Origin: Mesorhizobium sp. WSM2240
Lineage (GTDB): Bacteria > Pseudomonadota > Alphaproteobacteria > Rhizobiales > Rhizobiaceae
DNA: 64,000 nt
Assembly: GCF_040438645.1 (NCBI RefSeq)
Contig: NZ_CP159253.1
Span: 2,170,001-2,234,000 of the forward strand
Direction of reading: 5' to 3'
The notes beneath the pieces are model-generated. The model was not told where the DNA came from, made no database searches, and saw only the letters and a program-made list of their open reading frames with translations. Of this stretch, positions 25,162-35,363 are shown one piece after another. How positions within the stretch are numbered: position 1 is the first letter of the stretch; each line of letters begins with the position of its first letter. Position numbers and translations under genes: made by a program.

Positions 25162-25613
25162 CAGGCCGGCCTTTTCAGCATCATCGCCTGACGGGTGCAT
25201 TTGGCGACCAGCACGCCATGCTGGTTGAAGGCGCGGTGCTCGAACTCGACAATGCCGCGGTCGGGCTTGGATTTCGATTCGCGAACCGACAGCACCTCCG
25301 TCTCGACGCTGATCGTATCCCCATGGAAAACGGGATGCGGAAATGTCGTCTCGCGCATGCCGAGATTGGCGACGGTCGTGCCGACAGTTATGTCGTTCAC
25401 CGAGATGCCGATCATCAGGCCGAGCGTGAACAGCGAATTGACCAGCGGCTTGCCCCATTCGCTCTTGGCGGCGAAATCGAAGTCGATATGCAGCGGCTGC
25501 GGGTTAAGCGTCATCACCGAAAACAGCATGTTGTCGCTTTCGGTGACGGTCTTGCGGAGCGTGTGCTTGAACGTCCGGCCAGGCTCGAACTCCTCAAGAT
25601 ACAGTCCAGCCAT
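25161..25613 (-). CDS. MaoC-family hot-dog dehydratase
   Basis: A 150-residue enoyl-CoA hydratase-type protein. The hydratase signature appears as DNMLFSVMTLNPQPLHIDFDFA with the catalytic Asp/His pair displaced as in MaoC proteins, then GKPLVNSLFTLGL. The ATG at 25613 follows GGAGGAG; an upstream ATG five codons earlier lacks this. Coupled to the CitE-like lyase, so the pair probably works on one acyl-CoA, perhaps hydrating an unsaturated dicarboxylyl-CoA that the lyase then splits. Confidence 0.87.
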   Translation of the reverse strand: MAGLYLEEFEPGRTFKHTLRKTVTESDNMLFSVMTLNPQPLHIDFDFAAKSEWGKPLVNSLFTLGLMIGISVNDITVGTTVANLGMRETTFPHPVFHGDTISVETEVLSVRESKSKPDRGIVEFEHRAFNQHGVLVAKCTRQAMMLKRPA

Positions 25614-25762
25614 GCGGTTCTCCTCCATTGCACCCCGTTGATAGGCGTTGCGGTTCCGGCGGACAAGCTCCAGGAAACATGGTGAACGCTTCGTAAACCA
25701 TTTGTGCCTAGCGTCCTTCCGGGGGTCGGAGTCATGTCCGGCAGGGCAGCGAGTGAACATTC

Positions 25763-26887
25763 ATGGTTGTTGTTGGGCATTTCCTTAAATGGATAGGCAC
25801 GGCCCGCGTCTCCGAAAGGGCCGCGGCGGCCAACGCGCTGGCCCGCGCCTATGTCGAACGCGACCTGCCATTCGAGGACCGCTGCGCGGCCGAGGCCGCA
25901 CTGACGCTGCTGCTCGACGATCCTTCCGCCAAGGTCCGCATGGCAATGGCCGAAGCGCTGTCGATGAGCCGGCATGCGCCGATCCAGATCATTGCCGCGC
26001 TTGCGTCCGACCAGCCGGACGTCGCGGCCTTCGTGCTGGCGCGCTCGCCGCTTCTGACCGACGCCGATCTGATCGACCGCGTCGCGGCCGGTTCAAAAGC
26101 GACGCAGAAGCTCGTAGCCGGGCGCCCGTCAGTGTCGATGGCGGTCGCCGCGGCCATCGCCGAGATCGGCGAACCGGAAGCCTGCGTCGAACTCATCGCC
26201 AATTCCGGCGCGGCCATCGCCGCCCTCAGCTTCCGGCGCATGGCCGAGCGCCACGGCCATTTGCCTTCGGTGCGCGAGGCGATGATCGCCGATCCGCGCC
26301 TGCCGGCGGATTGCCGCCATATGCTCCTGGTCAAGCTCGGGGATGCGCTGAAACAGGCGCCGCTCGTCGCCGCCCTTATGGGCACGGCGCGCGCAGACCG
26401 CGTCATGCGCGACGCCTGCGTGAAGGCTTCGCTCACCGTCATCGAGAACACGCGCCCCGAGGAACACGGCGCGCTGATCGAGCATCTGCGCCTGCGCGGC
26501 GACCTGACGTCGAGCTTCATCATTCGCGCCATCGCCCACGGCAAGGTCGATTTCTTCGGCTCGGCCATGGTGGCGCTCACCGGACAGGCCGAGCACCGGG
26601 TGAGGGCGCTGCTCTCGGGCGGCCACGACTCGGCATTGGCGGCGCTGTTCCGCAGCGCGGGACTTGCCGCGAGCACCCATGCCGTCATCCTGCGAGCGCT
26701 GAAAATCTGGCGCGAGGTCGCCAACGGCAAGCGGGTCGCCGGCGCGCAGGAAGTCACTTGGCTGATGCTGAAGGAACTCGGCGGGCAGGCGGCGTCGGGC
26801 GATCTTGCCGGCCTGCTGAAATCGATTCATCTCGATGCGCTGCGCGAGAATGCGCGCGGCCATGCACTGGCGATTGCCGCGGCTTGA
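25763..26887 (+). CDS. DUF2336 domain protein
   Basis: A 374-residue all-helical, HEAT-like protein typical of alphaproteobacteria. Repeats such as LLLDDPSAKVRMAMAEALSM and SDQPDVAAFVLARSPLLTDADL are diagnostic. Function is unknown in the family; soluble, no signal peptide. Divergent from the MaoC gene with a ~150-base shared control region. Confidence 0.85.
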   Translation: MVVVGHFLKWIGTARVSERAAAANALARAYVERDLPFEDRCAAEAALTLLLDDPSAKVRMAMAEALSMSRHAPIQIIAALASDQPDVAAFVLARSPLLTDADLIDRVAAGSKATQKLVAGRPSVSMAVAAAIAEIGEPEACVELIANSGAAIAALSFRRMAERHGHLPSVREAMIADPRLPADCRHMLLVKLGDALKQAPLVAALMGTARADRVMRDACVKASLTVIENTRPEEHGALIEHLRLRGDLTSSFIIRAIAHGKVDFFGSAMVALTGQAEHRVRALLSGGHDSALAALFRSAGLAASTHAVILRALKIWREVANGKRVAGAQEVTWLMLKELGGQAASGDLAGLLKSIHLDALRENARGHALAIAAA

Positions 26888-26914
26888 GCCGAGCGGCTCT
26901 CATCGACGGAGATT

Positions 26915-27232
26915 ATGTTGGCGTTCAAATGCGAAGTACCTGCGATGCCTACAGTCCAGCTGGATGACAGTGCTGTGAGAATCACGCGTTGGGACTTCGA
27001 GCCGGGTGCGGCTACCGGATGGCACGAACATGGGTGGCCTTATTTTGTCGTCATGTTGACGGCCGGAACCCTTCGAGTTCACGACGGGATCAATGTCGCC
27101 GACGTCGCTCTCGCGGCAGGCCAGGCATACCGAAGACCGTCTGGAATCAAGCACGACGTGATGAACGGCTCGGAACACCCGATTGCGTTCGTCGAGATCG
27201 AGATCAAGCAACCCGACGCTCTCGGAAAGTGA
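26915..27232 (+). CDS. Small cupin-domain protein
   Basis: A 105-residue single beta-barrel. The first cupin motif reads GAATGWHEHGWPYFVVMLTAGTL with two histidines and the second is GQAYRRPSGIKHDVMNG with the third. The start is uncertain: ATG at 26915 (GGAG close by) or ATG at 26945. No partner suggests its substrate. Confidence 0.8.
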   Translation: MLAFKCEVPAMPTVQLDDSAVRITRWDFEPGAATGWHEHGWPYFVVMLTAGTLRVHDGINVADVALAAGQAYRRPSGIKHDVMNGSEHPIAFVEIEIKQPDALGK

Positions 27233-27256
27233 GCACTCGGCTCAGACTGCGCACGG

Positions 27257-28072
27257 CTAGGCTCCGTCCCTGCTCAGCGCCTCCACAAACCGGATGATCT
27301 CCCCGGTCATGCCCTCGTTCCAGAGATCGTTATGGCCATAGGCGTCATGAACCAGCATCTCCTTGGGCTCGGGTGCGATGGCATAGAGCGCCTCGCCTGA
27401 TGACAGCGGGATGATATTGTCGCGCCGGCCATGGATGAACAGCTTCGGCTGCGTGACCTTCGCTATCCTGAGATCGGACCGGAAGGGGTCCTTGATCAGT
27501 GGCGCGACCGGAAGGAAAGGATAGTGCGTCTGCGCGAGAGACAGCACCGACAGATAGGCGGAAACGAGGATGACGCCTGCCGCCGGCCTTTGCGCGGCCG
27601 TGTTGACGGCGACGCTACTGCCCAGCGACTGCCCGAGCACAACGATTTCGCCTTCAGTGCGGGCTGAAAGCCAGTCGAACGCCGCCAGGCCGTCCGTCAG
27701 CAGCCCTTCCTCGCTTGGTGAGCCGGTCGAGCCCGCATAGCCGCGATAGGAAATGGCCAGCAGACCGATGCCGCGCGCTGCCAGCGCCTCCGCCAGGAAG
27801 CCGTAATTGCCGACCCAGTCGGCATTGCCGAGGAAGAAAAGCACTGACGGCTTGCCGGTTTCGGCCTGGCTGTAGAGCGCATGCAGAGTCTCGCCGTCGG
27901 GCGTTGCGATGGAAACCGTCTCGCCCCATTCGGCTCGGGACGCCGGTTGAAAGATCGCGCCGGCGCCCGGATAGAGGAGGGCGCGTTGGGAGAAATACAT
28001 CAGGCCGACAAGCGCCAGATAGGCTAGAACCGCGGCGAGCGGCAGGATAAGCAGGAGTTTGGTGGCGCTCAT
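27257..28072 (-). CDS. Membrane-anchored alpha/beta hydrolase (BEM46/ABHD13-like)
   Basis: One N-terminal helix (LLLILPLAAVLAYLALVGLMYF) anchors the protein; the rest is an alpha/beta hydrolase with the nucleophile elbow GQSLGSS, an acid strand near FIHGRRDNIIPLS and a histidine in DAYGHNDLWN. The QRALLYPGAG and FFLGNADWVGNYG segments match the BEM46-like group. Esterase or lipase activity inferred. Confidence 0.85.
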   Translation of the reverse strand: MSATKLLLILPLAAVLAYLALVGLMYFSQRALLYPGAGAIFQPASRAEWGETVSIATPDGETLHALYSQAETGKPSVLFFLGNADWVGNYGFLAEALAARGIGLLAISYRGYAGSTGSPSEEGLLTDGLAAFDWLSARTEGEIVVLGQSLGSSVAVNTAAQRPAAGVILVSAYLSVLSLAQTHYPFLPVAPLIKDPFRSDLRIAKVTQPKLFIHGRRDNIIPLSSGEALYAIAPEPKEMLVHDAYGHNDLWNEGMTGEIIRFVEALSRDGA

Positions 28073-28093
28073 GAGGTGCCTACCCAAAAACCC

Positions 28094-30157
28094 TCAGATG
28101 TCGAGTTCTTCCGCGTCGGCGAACTCGGCGCGTTCCTGGATGAAGCGGAAGCGCGCCTCGGGTTTGGTGCCCATCAGCGCCTCGACTGAGGATTTCGTTG
28201 CCGCTTCGTCGTCCAGCACGTCGACACGAAGCAGCGTCCGCTTCCTCGGGTCCATCGTGGTTTCCTTGAGTTGCGACGCCATCATTTCGCCCAGCCCCTT
28301 GAAGCGGCCGATCTCAACCTTGCCGCGGCCGGTGAACTCGGTTCGCAGCAATTCGTCCTTGTGGGCGTCGTCGCGTGCATAGGCGATCTTGCCGCCTTGC
28401 CGGATGCTGTAGAGCGGCGGCACGGCCATATAGAGATGGCCGCCGCGTATGAGGTCCGGCATCTCCTGATAGAAGAAGGTGATCAGAAGCGACGCGATAT
28501 GCGCGCCGTCGACATCGGCGTCGGTCATGATGATGACGCGGTCGTAGCGCAAATCCTCGTCGCGGTATTTTGAGCGCGTGCCGCAGCCCAACGCCTGGAT
28601 CAGGTCGGAAATCTGCTGGTTGCCGGCGAGCTTGTCGTTGCCGGCGCTGGCGACGTTGAGGATCTTTCCGCGGAGCGGAAGAATGGCCTGCCTCTGGCGG
28701 TCGCGCGCCTGTTTCGCCGAGCCGCCGGCCGAATCGCCTTCGACGATGAAGAGCTCGGCGCCTGCGGCGGCATTCTGCGTGCAGTCGGCGAGTTTTCCGG
28801 GCAGCCGCAATTTGCGTACCGCGCTCTTGCGCGACACTTCCTTTTCCTGGCGTCGCCGCACCCGTTCGTCGGCGCGGGCGATCACCCATTCGAGAAGCTT
28901 CGAGGCTTCCTGCGGATTGTCGGCGAGCCAATGGTCGAACGGATCGCGGATCGCGGTCTCGACCAGCCTTATCGCCTCGACGGTGGCCAGTTTGTCCTTG
29001 GTCTGGCCGACGAATTCCGGCTCGCGGATGAACACGGACAGCATGCCCGCCGCCGAGATCATCACGTCCTCGCTGGTCACCACCGAGGCGCGCTTGTTGC
29101 CGGTGAGGTCGGCATAGGCGCGCAGGCCCCGGGTCAGCACGTTGCGGAAGCCGGTCTCGTGCGTGCCGCCTTCGCCGGTCGGGATGGTGTTGCAGTAGGA
29201 ATTGACGAAGCCGTCGCCGCCGAACCAGGTGACGGCCCATTCAATCGAGCCGTGCCCGCCCTGCTTTTCGCTTTTGCCGGCAAAGATTTCGCGCGTGACC
29301 TGGAATTCGTCGCCGAGCGAGGCCTTTAGATAATCCTTCAGTCCGCCGGGGAAATGCAGCACCGCCTTGGCGGGGGTAGGGTCCTTTTCCTTGATCAGCA
29401 GCGGGTCGCACGACCAGCGGATTTCGACGCCGCCGAACAGATAGGCCTTCGAGCGCGCCATGCGGTAGAGCCGGGCCGGCTCGAAATGTGCGCCCTTGCC
29501 AAAGATGTCGGGGTCGGGGTGGAAGCGGATCTTTGTACCGCGGCGGTTGTGGACGTCGCCGAGCGATTCCAGTCCGGCCTGCGGAATGCCGCGTGAAAAG
29601 CGCTGGCGGTAGAGTTGACGGCCGCGCGCCACCTCGACTTCTAGCTGGTCCGAGAGCGCGTTGACCACCGAAACGCCGACGCCGTGCAGGCCGCCCGACG
29701 TCTCGTAGACCTTGGAATCGAATTTGCCGCCGGCATGCAGCGTGCACATGATGACTTCGAGCGCCGATTTCTTCGGAAACTTCGGGTGCGGATCGACCGG
29801 AATGCCGCGGCCATTGTCGGTGACCGTCAGGAAACCGTCGGCCCCAAGCTCCACGTCGATGAATGTCGCGTGGCCGGCCACCGCCTCGTCCATCGAATTG
29901 TCGATGACTTCGGCGAAGAGATGATGCAGTGCCTTCTCGTCGGTGCCGCCAATATACATGCCCGGCCGCCGCCGCACCGGCTCCAGGCCCTCCAGCACCT
30001 CGATATCGGCAGCGCTGTAGCCTTCGCTGCCGTCCTTGGCCTGCGGCGTCGCTCCGCGCTTGGCGACGGCGGCTTGCACGAGCGGATCGGCCGGGCGAGT
30101 TGGCGTGCGCTGGCTCGACTTTTCCAGCCTGGCGAAGAGATCGTTGCTTTCGTCCAT
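28094..30157 (-). CDS. parE: DNA topoisomerase IV subunit B
   Basis: ATPase subunit of the chromosome-decatenating topoisomerase. Seen: GHKL ATP-binding motifs (VRRRPGMYIGGTDEKALHHL, TVTDNGRGIPVD, SGGLHGVGVSVVNALS), the transducer region and the TOPRIM motifs EGDSAGGSAKQARDR and DADVDGAHI. At 687 residues it is ParE- rather than GyrB-sized. Monocistronic here; parC is not in the window. Confidence 0.95.
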   Translation of the reverse strand: MDESNDLFARLEKSSQRTPTRPADPLVQAAVAKRGATPQAKDGSEGYSAADIEVLEGLEPVRRRPGMYIGGTDEKALHHLFAEVIDNSMDEAVAGHATFIDVELGADGFLTVTDNGRGIPVDPHPKFPKKSALEVIMCTLHAGGKFDSKVYETSGGLHGVGVSVVNALSDQLEVEVARGRQLYRQRFSRGIPQAGLESLGDVHNRRGTKIRFHPDPDIFGKGAHFEPARLYRMARSKAYLFGGVEIRWSCDPLLIKEKDPTPAKAVLHFPGGLKDYLKASLGDEFQVTREIFAGKSEKQGGHGSIEWAVTWFGGDGFVNSYCNTIPTGEGGTHETGFRNVLTRGLRAYADLTGNKRASVVTSEDVMISAAGMLSVFIREPEFVGQTKDKLATVEAIRLVETAIRDPFDHWLADNPQEASKLLEWVIARADERVRRRQEKEVSRKSAVRKLRLPGKLADCTQNAAAGAELFIVEGDSAGGSAKQARDRQRQAILPLRGKILNVASAGNDKLAGNQQISDLIQALGCGTRSKYRDEDLRYDRVIIMTDADVDGAHIASLLITFFYQEMPDLIRGGHLYMAVPPLYSIRQGGKIAYARDDAHKDELLRTEFTGRGKVEIGRFKGLGEMMASQLKETTMDPRKRTLLRVDVLDDEAATKSSVEALMGTKPEARFRFIQERAEFADAEELDI

Positions 30158-30250
30158 GGAGTGGCAGGTGTTCCGGTGATTCGAATAGGCTGGGATACTG
30201 CCCGTTTTTTCCGGCGCGCGACAGAGGTTCGCGTTCCGTTCGGCCGTCGA

Positions 30251-31960
30251 TCAGGACGCCGCGGCAGGCGCTGTATAACGCCGGCGAACCGCGCCGACAA
30301 CGCGCTTGCGGCTTTCTTCGGCGGAAAGCGCTGGATCGGCCTCGACTTGAGCGACCTCATCCGCCAGTGCGTCGTCGCGGATCTGCCTGCGGAACCACTC
30401 GGAATAGTCCCCGTTGCGGAGATGGTGCTGCCAGGTTTTGTCGTCGATGCCTTCGGCGATCTGGACGAACATCATCAGATTGTGCGCTCTCAATTTCATA
30501 GCGTCGTCGGGACCGCGAAAATAGAAGCTGCCTGCCTCGTCGAGCAGTCCCTCGGCATATTTGCGCGTGTGCCGCTTGCGTGACTGCTTTGGCTTTTCCG
30601 CCTTGATCAACTTGGCTGCTTCGCCGGATTTTGGCCGCCAGAACAGCACGCGATCGTCTTCCGGCGCGACCAGCCCGTCGGGTGGCTGCATACCTGTCTC
30701 GCGGCAGAACACCCTGATCACCTCGTCCGCCTGCGATCCCAGAGCGATCACGGCGGAGACGAGACCGAGCGCGTTGGTCGCTACCGCGTCAGGGTGAACG
30801 GTGATGAGAATCGTGCCCGGCAGCTCCATCGAAAGCACGAGCGGCGTGTCGGTTCGCCGCTTCGGCAACAGGTGATGCACTTCGTCCACGATCAGCCAGT
30901 GCGGCCTTGCCGTGCGGGAGCGGAAACGGCCGAGTTCGGGCAGGAAATCGGCGAAGAAATCCGGACGCTCGTTGACGTCGAGAGTGAGTGTGCTGAGCAC
31001 GACATTGTCGACCGGCTTCTCAAGCAGCTTCATCGCCTGGTCCAGCGTCGGCGGGACCGAGCCGTCGCCGACGGTAACCGCGCCTTCCAGGTCGTGATAG
31101 TCGCCCTCGGGATCGAAAACGCAAAATTGAAAGTCTTGTTCGACGAAGCGTTCGGTCAGCGCGGTTGCGAGCGTCGATTTGCCTATGCCGGACCTGCCGG
31201 CAATGAGCACGGTATCCGTCGGCCACAGATGAACCTCGTTTCCGCTCTCTTCCGTGCCGACAAGAATGCCATTTCGACGGCTGAAGCCGAGGTCCCAATC
31301 GCGCGCGATCAGCTGCTCGACCAGTTCTTCCAACCCTTCTCCCCGCGCCCCGCGCGTGACGAGGTCCGCCGTGTCCTTGACGGCGGGCAATGCATTGGCG
31401 ACCGCGACGCTGCAGCCGCAGGCGCGCAGGAAGGCATGGTCGTTCTCGGCGTCGCCGACACCGACGACATTGTGGGCCGACAGTCCGAGATCTTCCAGCC
31501 CGGCGGCGAGGCCGGCCGCCTTGTTGATGCCGCTCGGCAGGATCATGACCGCGCCCTTGTTGAAGATGATTTCGAGTTCGAGCCCGAGCTCCTTGATCGT
31601 CTCGAGCGCCGTGGTCTGGTGCGGCTCCCAGGTCGCCACGACGGAGCGTCCCACCGACAATGGCGCAACCCCGCGCCGCTCCAGCGCGTCGACGAATTCG
31701 CGCGGCGGAGCAGGCGAGATCGCACGCTCCTCCTCGCTGGCCGGCGTGTAGATCAGCGCGCCGTTTTCAGCCACGACCTTGTCGAACATGCCAAGGTCCG
31801 GAAACACATGCTTCAGGTCCGGCAATTCGCGCCCGGTGACGAGAATGAGCTTCCGGCCGCTTTCCTTCAGACGTTTCAGTGCTTCGAGCGAGGCGTCTGT
31901 AACCAACCCATTGTGAGCCAGCGTGCCGTCGTAATCGGTGGCAAGCGCGATGAAATACAT
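30251..31960 (-). CDS. HAD phosphatase - P-loop ATPase fusion
   Basis: A 569-residue, apparently three-part protein. Residues 1-225 are a HAD-IIB (Cof-type) phosphatase: D9-Y-D11 nucleophile motif, a VTGREL motif II and GDAEND (169-174) motif IV. Residues ~228-450 are a P-loop ATPase with Walker A GRSGIGKS (255-262) and Walker B LIVDE (356-360) followed by HH, resembling HerA/DUF87 proteins. The C-terminal ~80 residues contain FYFRGPDDAMKLRAHN and WQHHLRNGDYSEWFRRQI, a small helical domain also seen attached to such phosphatases. The combination suggests an ATP-gated or sensor-like enzyme; its substrate is unknown. Confidence 0.8.
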   Translation of the reverse strand: MYFIALATDYDGTLAHNGLVTDASLEALKRLKESGRKLILVTGRELPDLKHVFPDLGMFDKVVAENGALIYTPASEEERAISPAPPREFVDALERRGVAPLSVGRSVVATWEPHQTTALETIKELGLELEIIFNKGAVMILPSGINKAAGLAAGLEDLGLSAHNVVGVGDAENDHAFLRACGCSVAVANALPAVKDTADLVTRGARGEGLEELVEQLIARDWDLGFSRRNGILVGTEESGNEVHLWPTDTVLIAGRSGIGKSTLATALTERFVEQDFQFCVFDPEGDYHDLEGAVTVGDGSVPPTLDQAMKLLEKPVDNVVLSTLTLDVNERPDFFADFLPELGRFRSRTARPHWLIVDEVHHLLPKRRTDTPLVLSMELPGTILITVHPDAVATNALGLVSAVIALGSQADEVIRVFCRETGMQPPDGLVAPEDDRVLFWRPKSGEAAKLIKAEKPKQSRKRHTRKYAEGLLDEAGSFYFRGPDDAMKLRAHNLMMFVQIAEGIDDKTWQHHLRNGDYSEWFRRQIRDDALADEVAQVEADPALSAEESRKRVVGAVRRRYTAPAAAS

Positions 31961-32129
31961 CTTTCAGCTTTCAGTCTGCGTTCGAATCCAAGGGCCGGAT
32001 TCGGGTTGAAATCGACAGGATAACGAACAACACGGATTGACCGTTCCGTGCGACCAGCGAACTCCCTCTCAGGAAGGTTGGATTTTGCTTCGCCGGCCGC
32101 TTCCGGCTCTATCCGGGGCGGTAGAAACG

Positions 32130-32158
32130 AAAAAGGCCGGCGCGGCGCCGGCCTTTTT
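32130..32158. terminator. Bidirectional terminator after gcvP
   Basis: AAAAA, a GC-only stem (GGCCGGCG / CGCCGGCC) with a tiny loop, then TTTTT. It ends the gcvTHP operon on the minus strand about 20 bases beyond the gcvP stop and would also work in the opposite direction. Confidence 0.8.
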
Positions 32159-32176
32159 GCTTCGAAATGCCCGCAC

Positions 32177-34978
32177 TCAGCTGGCCAGAGCCTCGATCGG
32201 CGGGCATGAGCAGACCAGATTGCGGTCGCCCGCGACATTGTCGATGCGCGAGACAGGCGGCCAGTACTTCGCCGCACTGTCCTGATCGCCGCCCGGATAC
32301 GCGGCTTCGAGCCGTGTGTAGGGATGCGTCCAGTCGGCGGCGAGCGTTTCGGCGGCCGTGTGCGGCGCGTTGACAAGCGGATTGTCGCCGGCCGGCCATT
32401 CGCCCTTGGCCACCCGCTCGGCTTCCCCGGCGATCGAGATCATCGCCTCGCAGAACCGGTCGATTTCCCCCTTCGGCTCCGATTCCGTCGGCTCCACCAT
32501 CAGCGTGCCGGCCACCGGCCACGACATGGTCGGCGCATGGAAACCGTAGTCGATCAACCGCTTGGCGACGTCTTCTACACCGATGCCTGCGCTCTCCTTC
32601 AACACCCGCGTGTCGAGGATGCATTCATGCGCGACACGTCCGTTGCGGCCCTTGAACAGTACCGGATAATGCGCCTTCAGCCGCTCGGCTATGTAGTTGG
32701 CGCTGAGGATCGCCAGCTCCGTTGCCTGCTTCAGGCCCGTGCCGCCCATCATGCGGATGTACATCCAGGTGATCGGCAGGATCGAGGCGCTGCCATAAGG
32801 CGCCGCCGACACCGCATGTTCCGTTTCCGCCTCGACATGGCCGGGCAGGAACGCGGCCAGATGCGACTTGACGCCAATTGGCCCAACGCCGGGTCCGCCG
32901 CCGCCATGCGGAATGCAGAAGGTCTTGTGCAAATTCATGTGGCAGACGTCGCCGCCGATGTCGCCCAGCCGCGCCAGCCCGACCAGCGCGTTCAGGTTGG
33001 CGCCATCGAGATAGACCTGGCCACCATGCTCGTGCACCAGCGCGCAGATGTCCTTCACGCCTTCCTCGAACACACCATGCGTTGATGGATAGGTGATCAT
33101 CAGAGCCGCGAGGTTCTGTGAATACTGCTCCACCTTCGCCTTCAGGTCGGCTACGTCGATGTCGCCTTCATCCGTGCAGCGGACGACGATGACATCCATG
33201 CCGGCCATGTGAGCGCTCGCCGGATTGGTTCCGTGCGCCGAGGACGGGATAAGGCAGACCTTGCGGTGCGCCTCTCCGCGCGAATGGTGGTAGCGGCGAA
33301 TGGCGAGCAGGCCAGCGTATTCGCCCTGGCTGCCGGCGTTGGGCTGTAGCGAGACCGCGTCGAAGCCGGTGATTTCGGCGAGCCAGCCCTCCAGCTCGTC
33401 GGTCATGGCGCGGTAGCCCTGCGTATGCTCCGCCGGCGCGAACGGGTGCATGTTGGCCACCTCCGGCCAGCTCACCGGCATCATCTCGGCCGCCGCGTTG
33501 AGCTTCATCGTGCAGGAGCCGAGCGGGATCATGGTGCGGTCGAGCGCCAGATCCTTGTCGGCCAGTCGCCTGAGATAGCGCATCATCTCGGTTTCGGAGC
33601 GGATCTCGTGGAATACCGGCTGCGTCATGAAGTTCTCGCCGCGCCGCCCTTCCGGCAGCATCAGCTCGGCTTCCGAAGGCGGCGTGGCCCCGAACAGGCC
33701 CGACAACGCCAGCAGGTCTTCCTCGACCGAAGTCTGGTCGAAGCTGATGCCGACACGGTTTTCGTCGATCACCCGGATCAGCCGGCCGGTGAGTTCGGCT
33801 TCGGCGGCGATTCTTCTGGCCTGGCCTTCGACCGTCACTGTAACCGTGTCGAATATCTTCTTGCCGGCGACCACAAATCCGGCAGCCGTGAGCCCGGCCG
33901 AAAACCGCGCAGCCTGCGCATGAATCCGTCGCGCCAGGATCTGCAGGCCCTGCGGTCCGTGCCAGATCGCGAAAGCGGCCGCCATATTGGCGAGCAGCGC
34001 CTGCGCCGTGCAGATGTTCGAGGTCGCCTTGTCGCGCCTGATATGCTGCTCGCGCGTTTGCAGCGCCAGCCGGTAGCCGGGCCGGCCCTTGGTGTCGGTC
34101 GACTGGCCGACCAGCCGGCCGGGGATCAGCCGCGTCAGCCGGTCCGAAACGGCGAGATAGGCGGCGTGCGGACCGCCATAGCCCATGGGCACGCCGAAGC
34201 GCTGCATCGCGCCGACAGCGATGTCGGCGCCCTGTTTCCCCGGCGCTTCGAGCAGAGTGAGCGCAAGCGGGTCGGCAACGACGATGACCAGCGCGTCGAC
34301 AGCCTTTGCCTTGGCGATCATTGCCGTGTGGTCGTGGAAGACGCCGAACGTGTCCGGCCAAGGCACGATGACCGCCGCGGTGTCTGCGTCGACCTCGCCG
34401 CCATTGACCGCCATGCCCAGCGGCTCGGCGCGGGTTTTCACCACATCCATTATCTGCGGGTGCAGTTCTCCGGCCGTGACGACGCGGCTGCGCTTCTCGC
34501 GGTGGTGGCGGAAGGCGATGCCCACGGCTTCCGCCACCGCCGTCGCCTCGTCGAGCAGCGAGGCCGATGCGACGGGCAGGCCCGTCAGTTCGGTGACCAG
34601 CGTCTGGAAATTGAACAGGAGTTCGAGTCGCCCCTGGCTGATCTCGGCCTGGTAGGGCGTATAGGCAGTGTACCAGGCGGGGTTCTCGAACAGATTGCGC
34701 TGGATCACCGGCGGCACCCGGCAGCCGTGATAGCCCTGGCCGATAAAACTCTTCAGCACATGGTTGCGGCCCATCTTCTCGGAGAGCTCGGCCAGCGCCT
34801 CGGCCTCGGTCGCCGGACCGGGCAGATGCAGCGGCCGGCCGAGCCGGATCGATTTCGGCACGGTCTGCGTGATGAGCGTTTCCACCGAGGGCAGGCCGAG
34901 TGCGGCGAGCATGGCCCTCGTATCGGCAGGACCGGGCCCGATATGGCGGCCGGCGAATTCAGCGCGGTTGTCTGTCAT
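32177..34978 (-). CDS. gcvP: Glycine dehydrogenase (decarboxylating), P protein
   Basis: Pyridoxal-phosphate enzyme that decarboxylates glycine and passes the aminomethyl group to GcvH. The 933-residue homodimeric form is complete; the PLP lysine lies in [16 protein letters not shown], preceded by [10 protein letters not shown]-terminal [14 protein letters not shown] is typical. Last gene of gcvT-gcvH-gcvP, controlled by the upstream glycine riboswitch. Confidence 0.96.
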   Translation of the reverse strand: MTDNRAEFAGRHIGPGPADTRAMLAALGLPSVETLITQTVPKSIRLGRPLHLPGPATEAEALAELSEKMGRNHVLKSFIGQGYHGCRVPPVIQRNLFENPAWYTAYTPYQAEISQGRLELLFNFQTLVTELTGLPVASASLLDEATAVAEAVGIAFRHHREKRSRVVTAGELHPQIMDVVKTRAEPLGMAVNGGEVDADTAAVIVPWPDTFGVFHDHTAMIAKAKAVDALVIVVADPLALTLLEAPGKQGADIAVGAMQRFGVPMGYGGPHAAYLAVSDRLTRLIPGRLVGQSTDTKGRPGYRLALQTREQHIRRDKATSNICTAQALLANMAAAFAIWHGPQGLQILARRIHAQAARFSAGLTAAGFVVAGKKIFDTVTVTVEGQARRIAAEAELTGRLIRVIDENRVGISFDQTSVEEDLLALSGLFGATPPSEAELMLPEGRRGENFMTQPVFHEIRSETEMMRYLRRLADKDLALDRTMIPLGSCTMKLNAAAEMMPVSWPEVANMHPFAPAEHTQGYRAMTDELEGWLAEITGFDAVSLQPNAGSQGEYAGLLAIRRYHHSRGEAHRKVCLIPSSAHGTNPASAHMAGMDVIVVRCTDEGDIDVADLKAKVEQYSQNLAALMITYPSTHGVFEEGVKDICALVHEHGGQVYLDGANLNALVGLARLGDIGGDVCHMNLHKTFCIPHGGGGPGVGPIGVKSHLAAFLPGHVEAETEHAVSAAPYGSASILPITWMYIRMMGGTGLKQATELAILSANYIAERLKAHYPVLFKGRNGRVAHECILDTRVLKESAGIGVEDVAKRLIDYGFHAPTMSWPVAGTLMVEPTESEPKGEIDRFCEAMISIAGEAERVAKGEWPAGDNPLVNAPHTAAETLAADWTHPYTRLEAAYPGGDQDSAAKYWPPVSRIDNVAGDRNLVCSCPPIEALAS

Positions 34979-34988
34979 GTCCAGTTCC

Positions 34989-35357
34989 TCAGCCGATCAT
35001 TGCCTTGTAGCCGGCCTCGTCCATCAGGCCGGACAGTTGGCTGTCGTCGGACAGCTTCATCTTCCACAGCCAGCCGTCGCCGGCGGGCGACGAATTGACC
35101 AGCGCCGGGTCGGAGGAGAGCGCGGTGTTGGCCTCCACGATCTCGCCGTCCGCCGGCGCATAGACGTCGGACGCCGCCTTAACGGATTCGACGACGACGG
35201 CGACGTCGCCCTTGGCGAGCCTGCGCCCGGCCTCCGGCAGTTCCACGAAGACAAGGTCGCCCAGTTGCTCCTGCGCATAGTCGGTGATGCCGACGGTCGC
35301 GACGCCGCCATCGACGCGGATCCATTCGTGATCTTCGGTGAAATAGGTGGTCGCCAT
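34989..35357 (-). CDS. gcvH: Glycine cleavage system H protein
   Basis: Small lipoyl carrier (122 residues) that shuttles the aminomethyl group between P, T and L proteins. The lipoylated lysine is in [31 protein letters not shown] and the C-terminal [12 protein letters not shown] segment are conserved. Six bases after gcvT and ten before gcvP. Confidence 0.96.
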   Translation of the reverse strand: MATTYFTEDHEWIRVDGGVATVGITDYAQEQLGDLVFVELPEAGRRLAKGDVAVVVESVKAASDVYAPADGEIVEANTALSSDPALVNSSPAGDGWLWKMKLSDDSQLSGLMDEAGYKAMIG

Positions 35358-35363
35358 GAGGAA

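Noticed and set aside
24067..25191. A 374-codon plus-strand frame over the flavin reductase end and CitE-like lyase
   Set aside because: Out of frame with both recognisable genes; no family features.
33425..35098. A 557-codon plus-strand frame opposite gcvP/gcvH
   Set aside because: Antisense shadow; gcvP and gcvH are certain.
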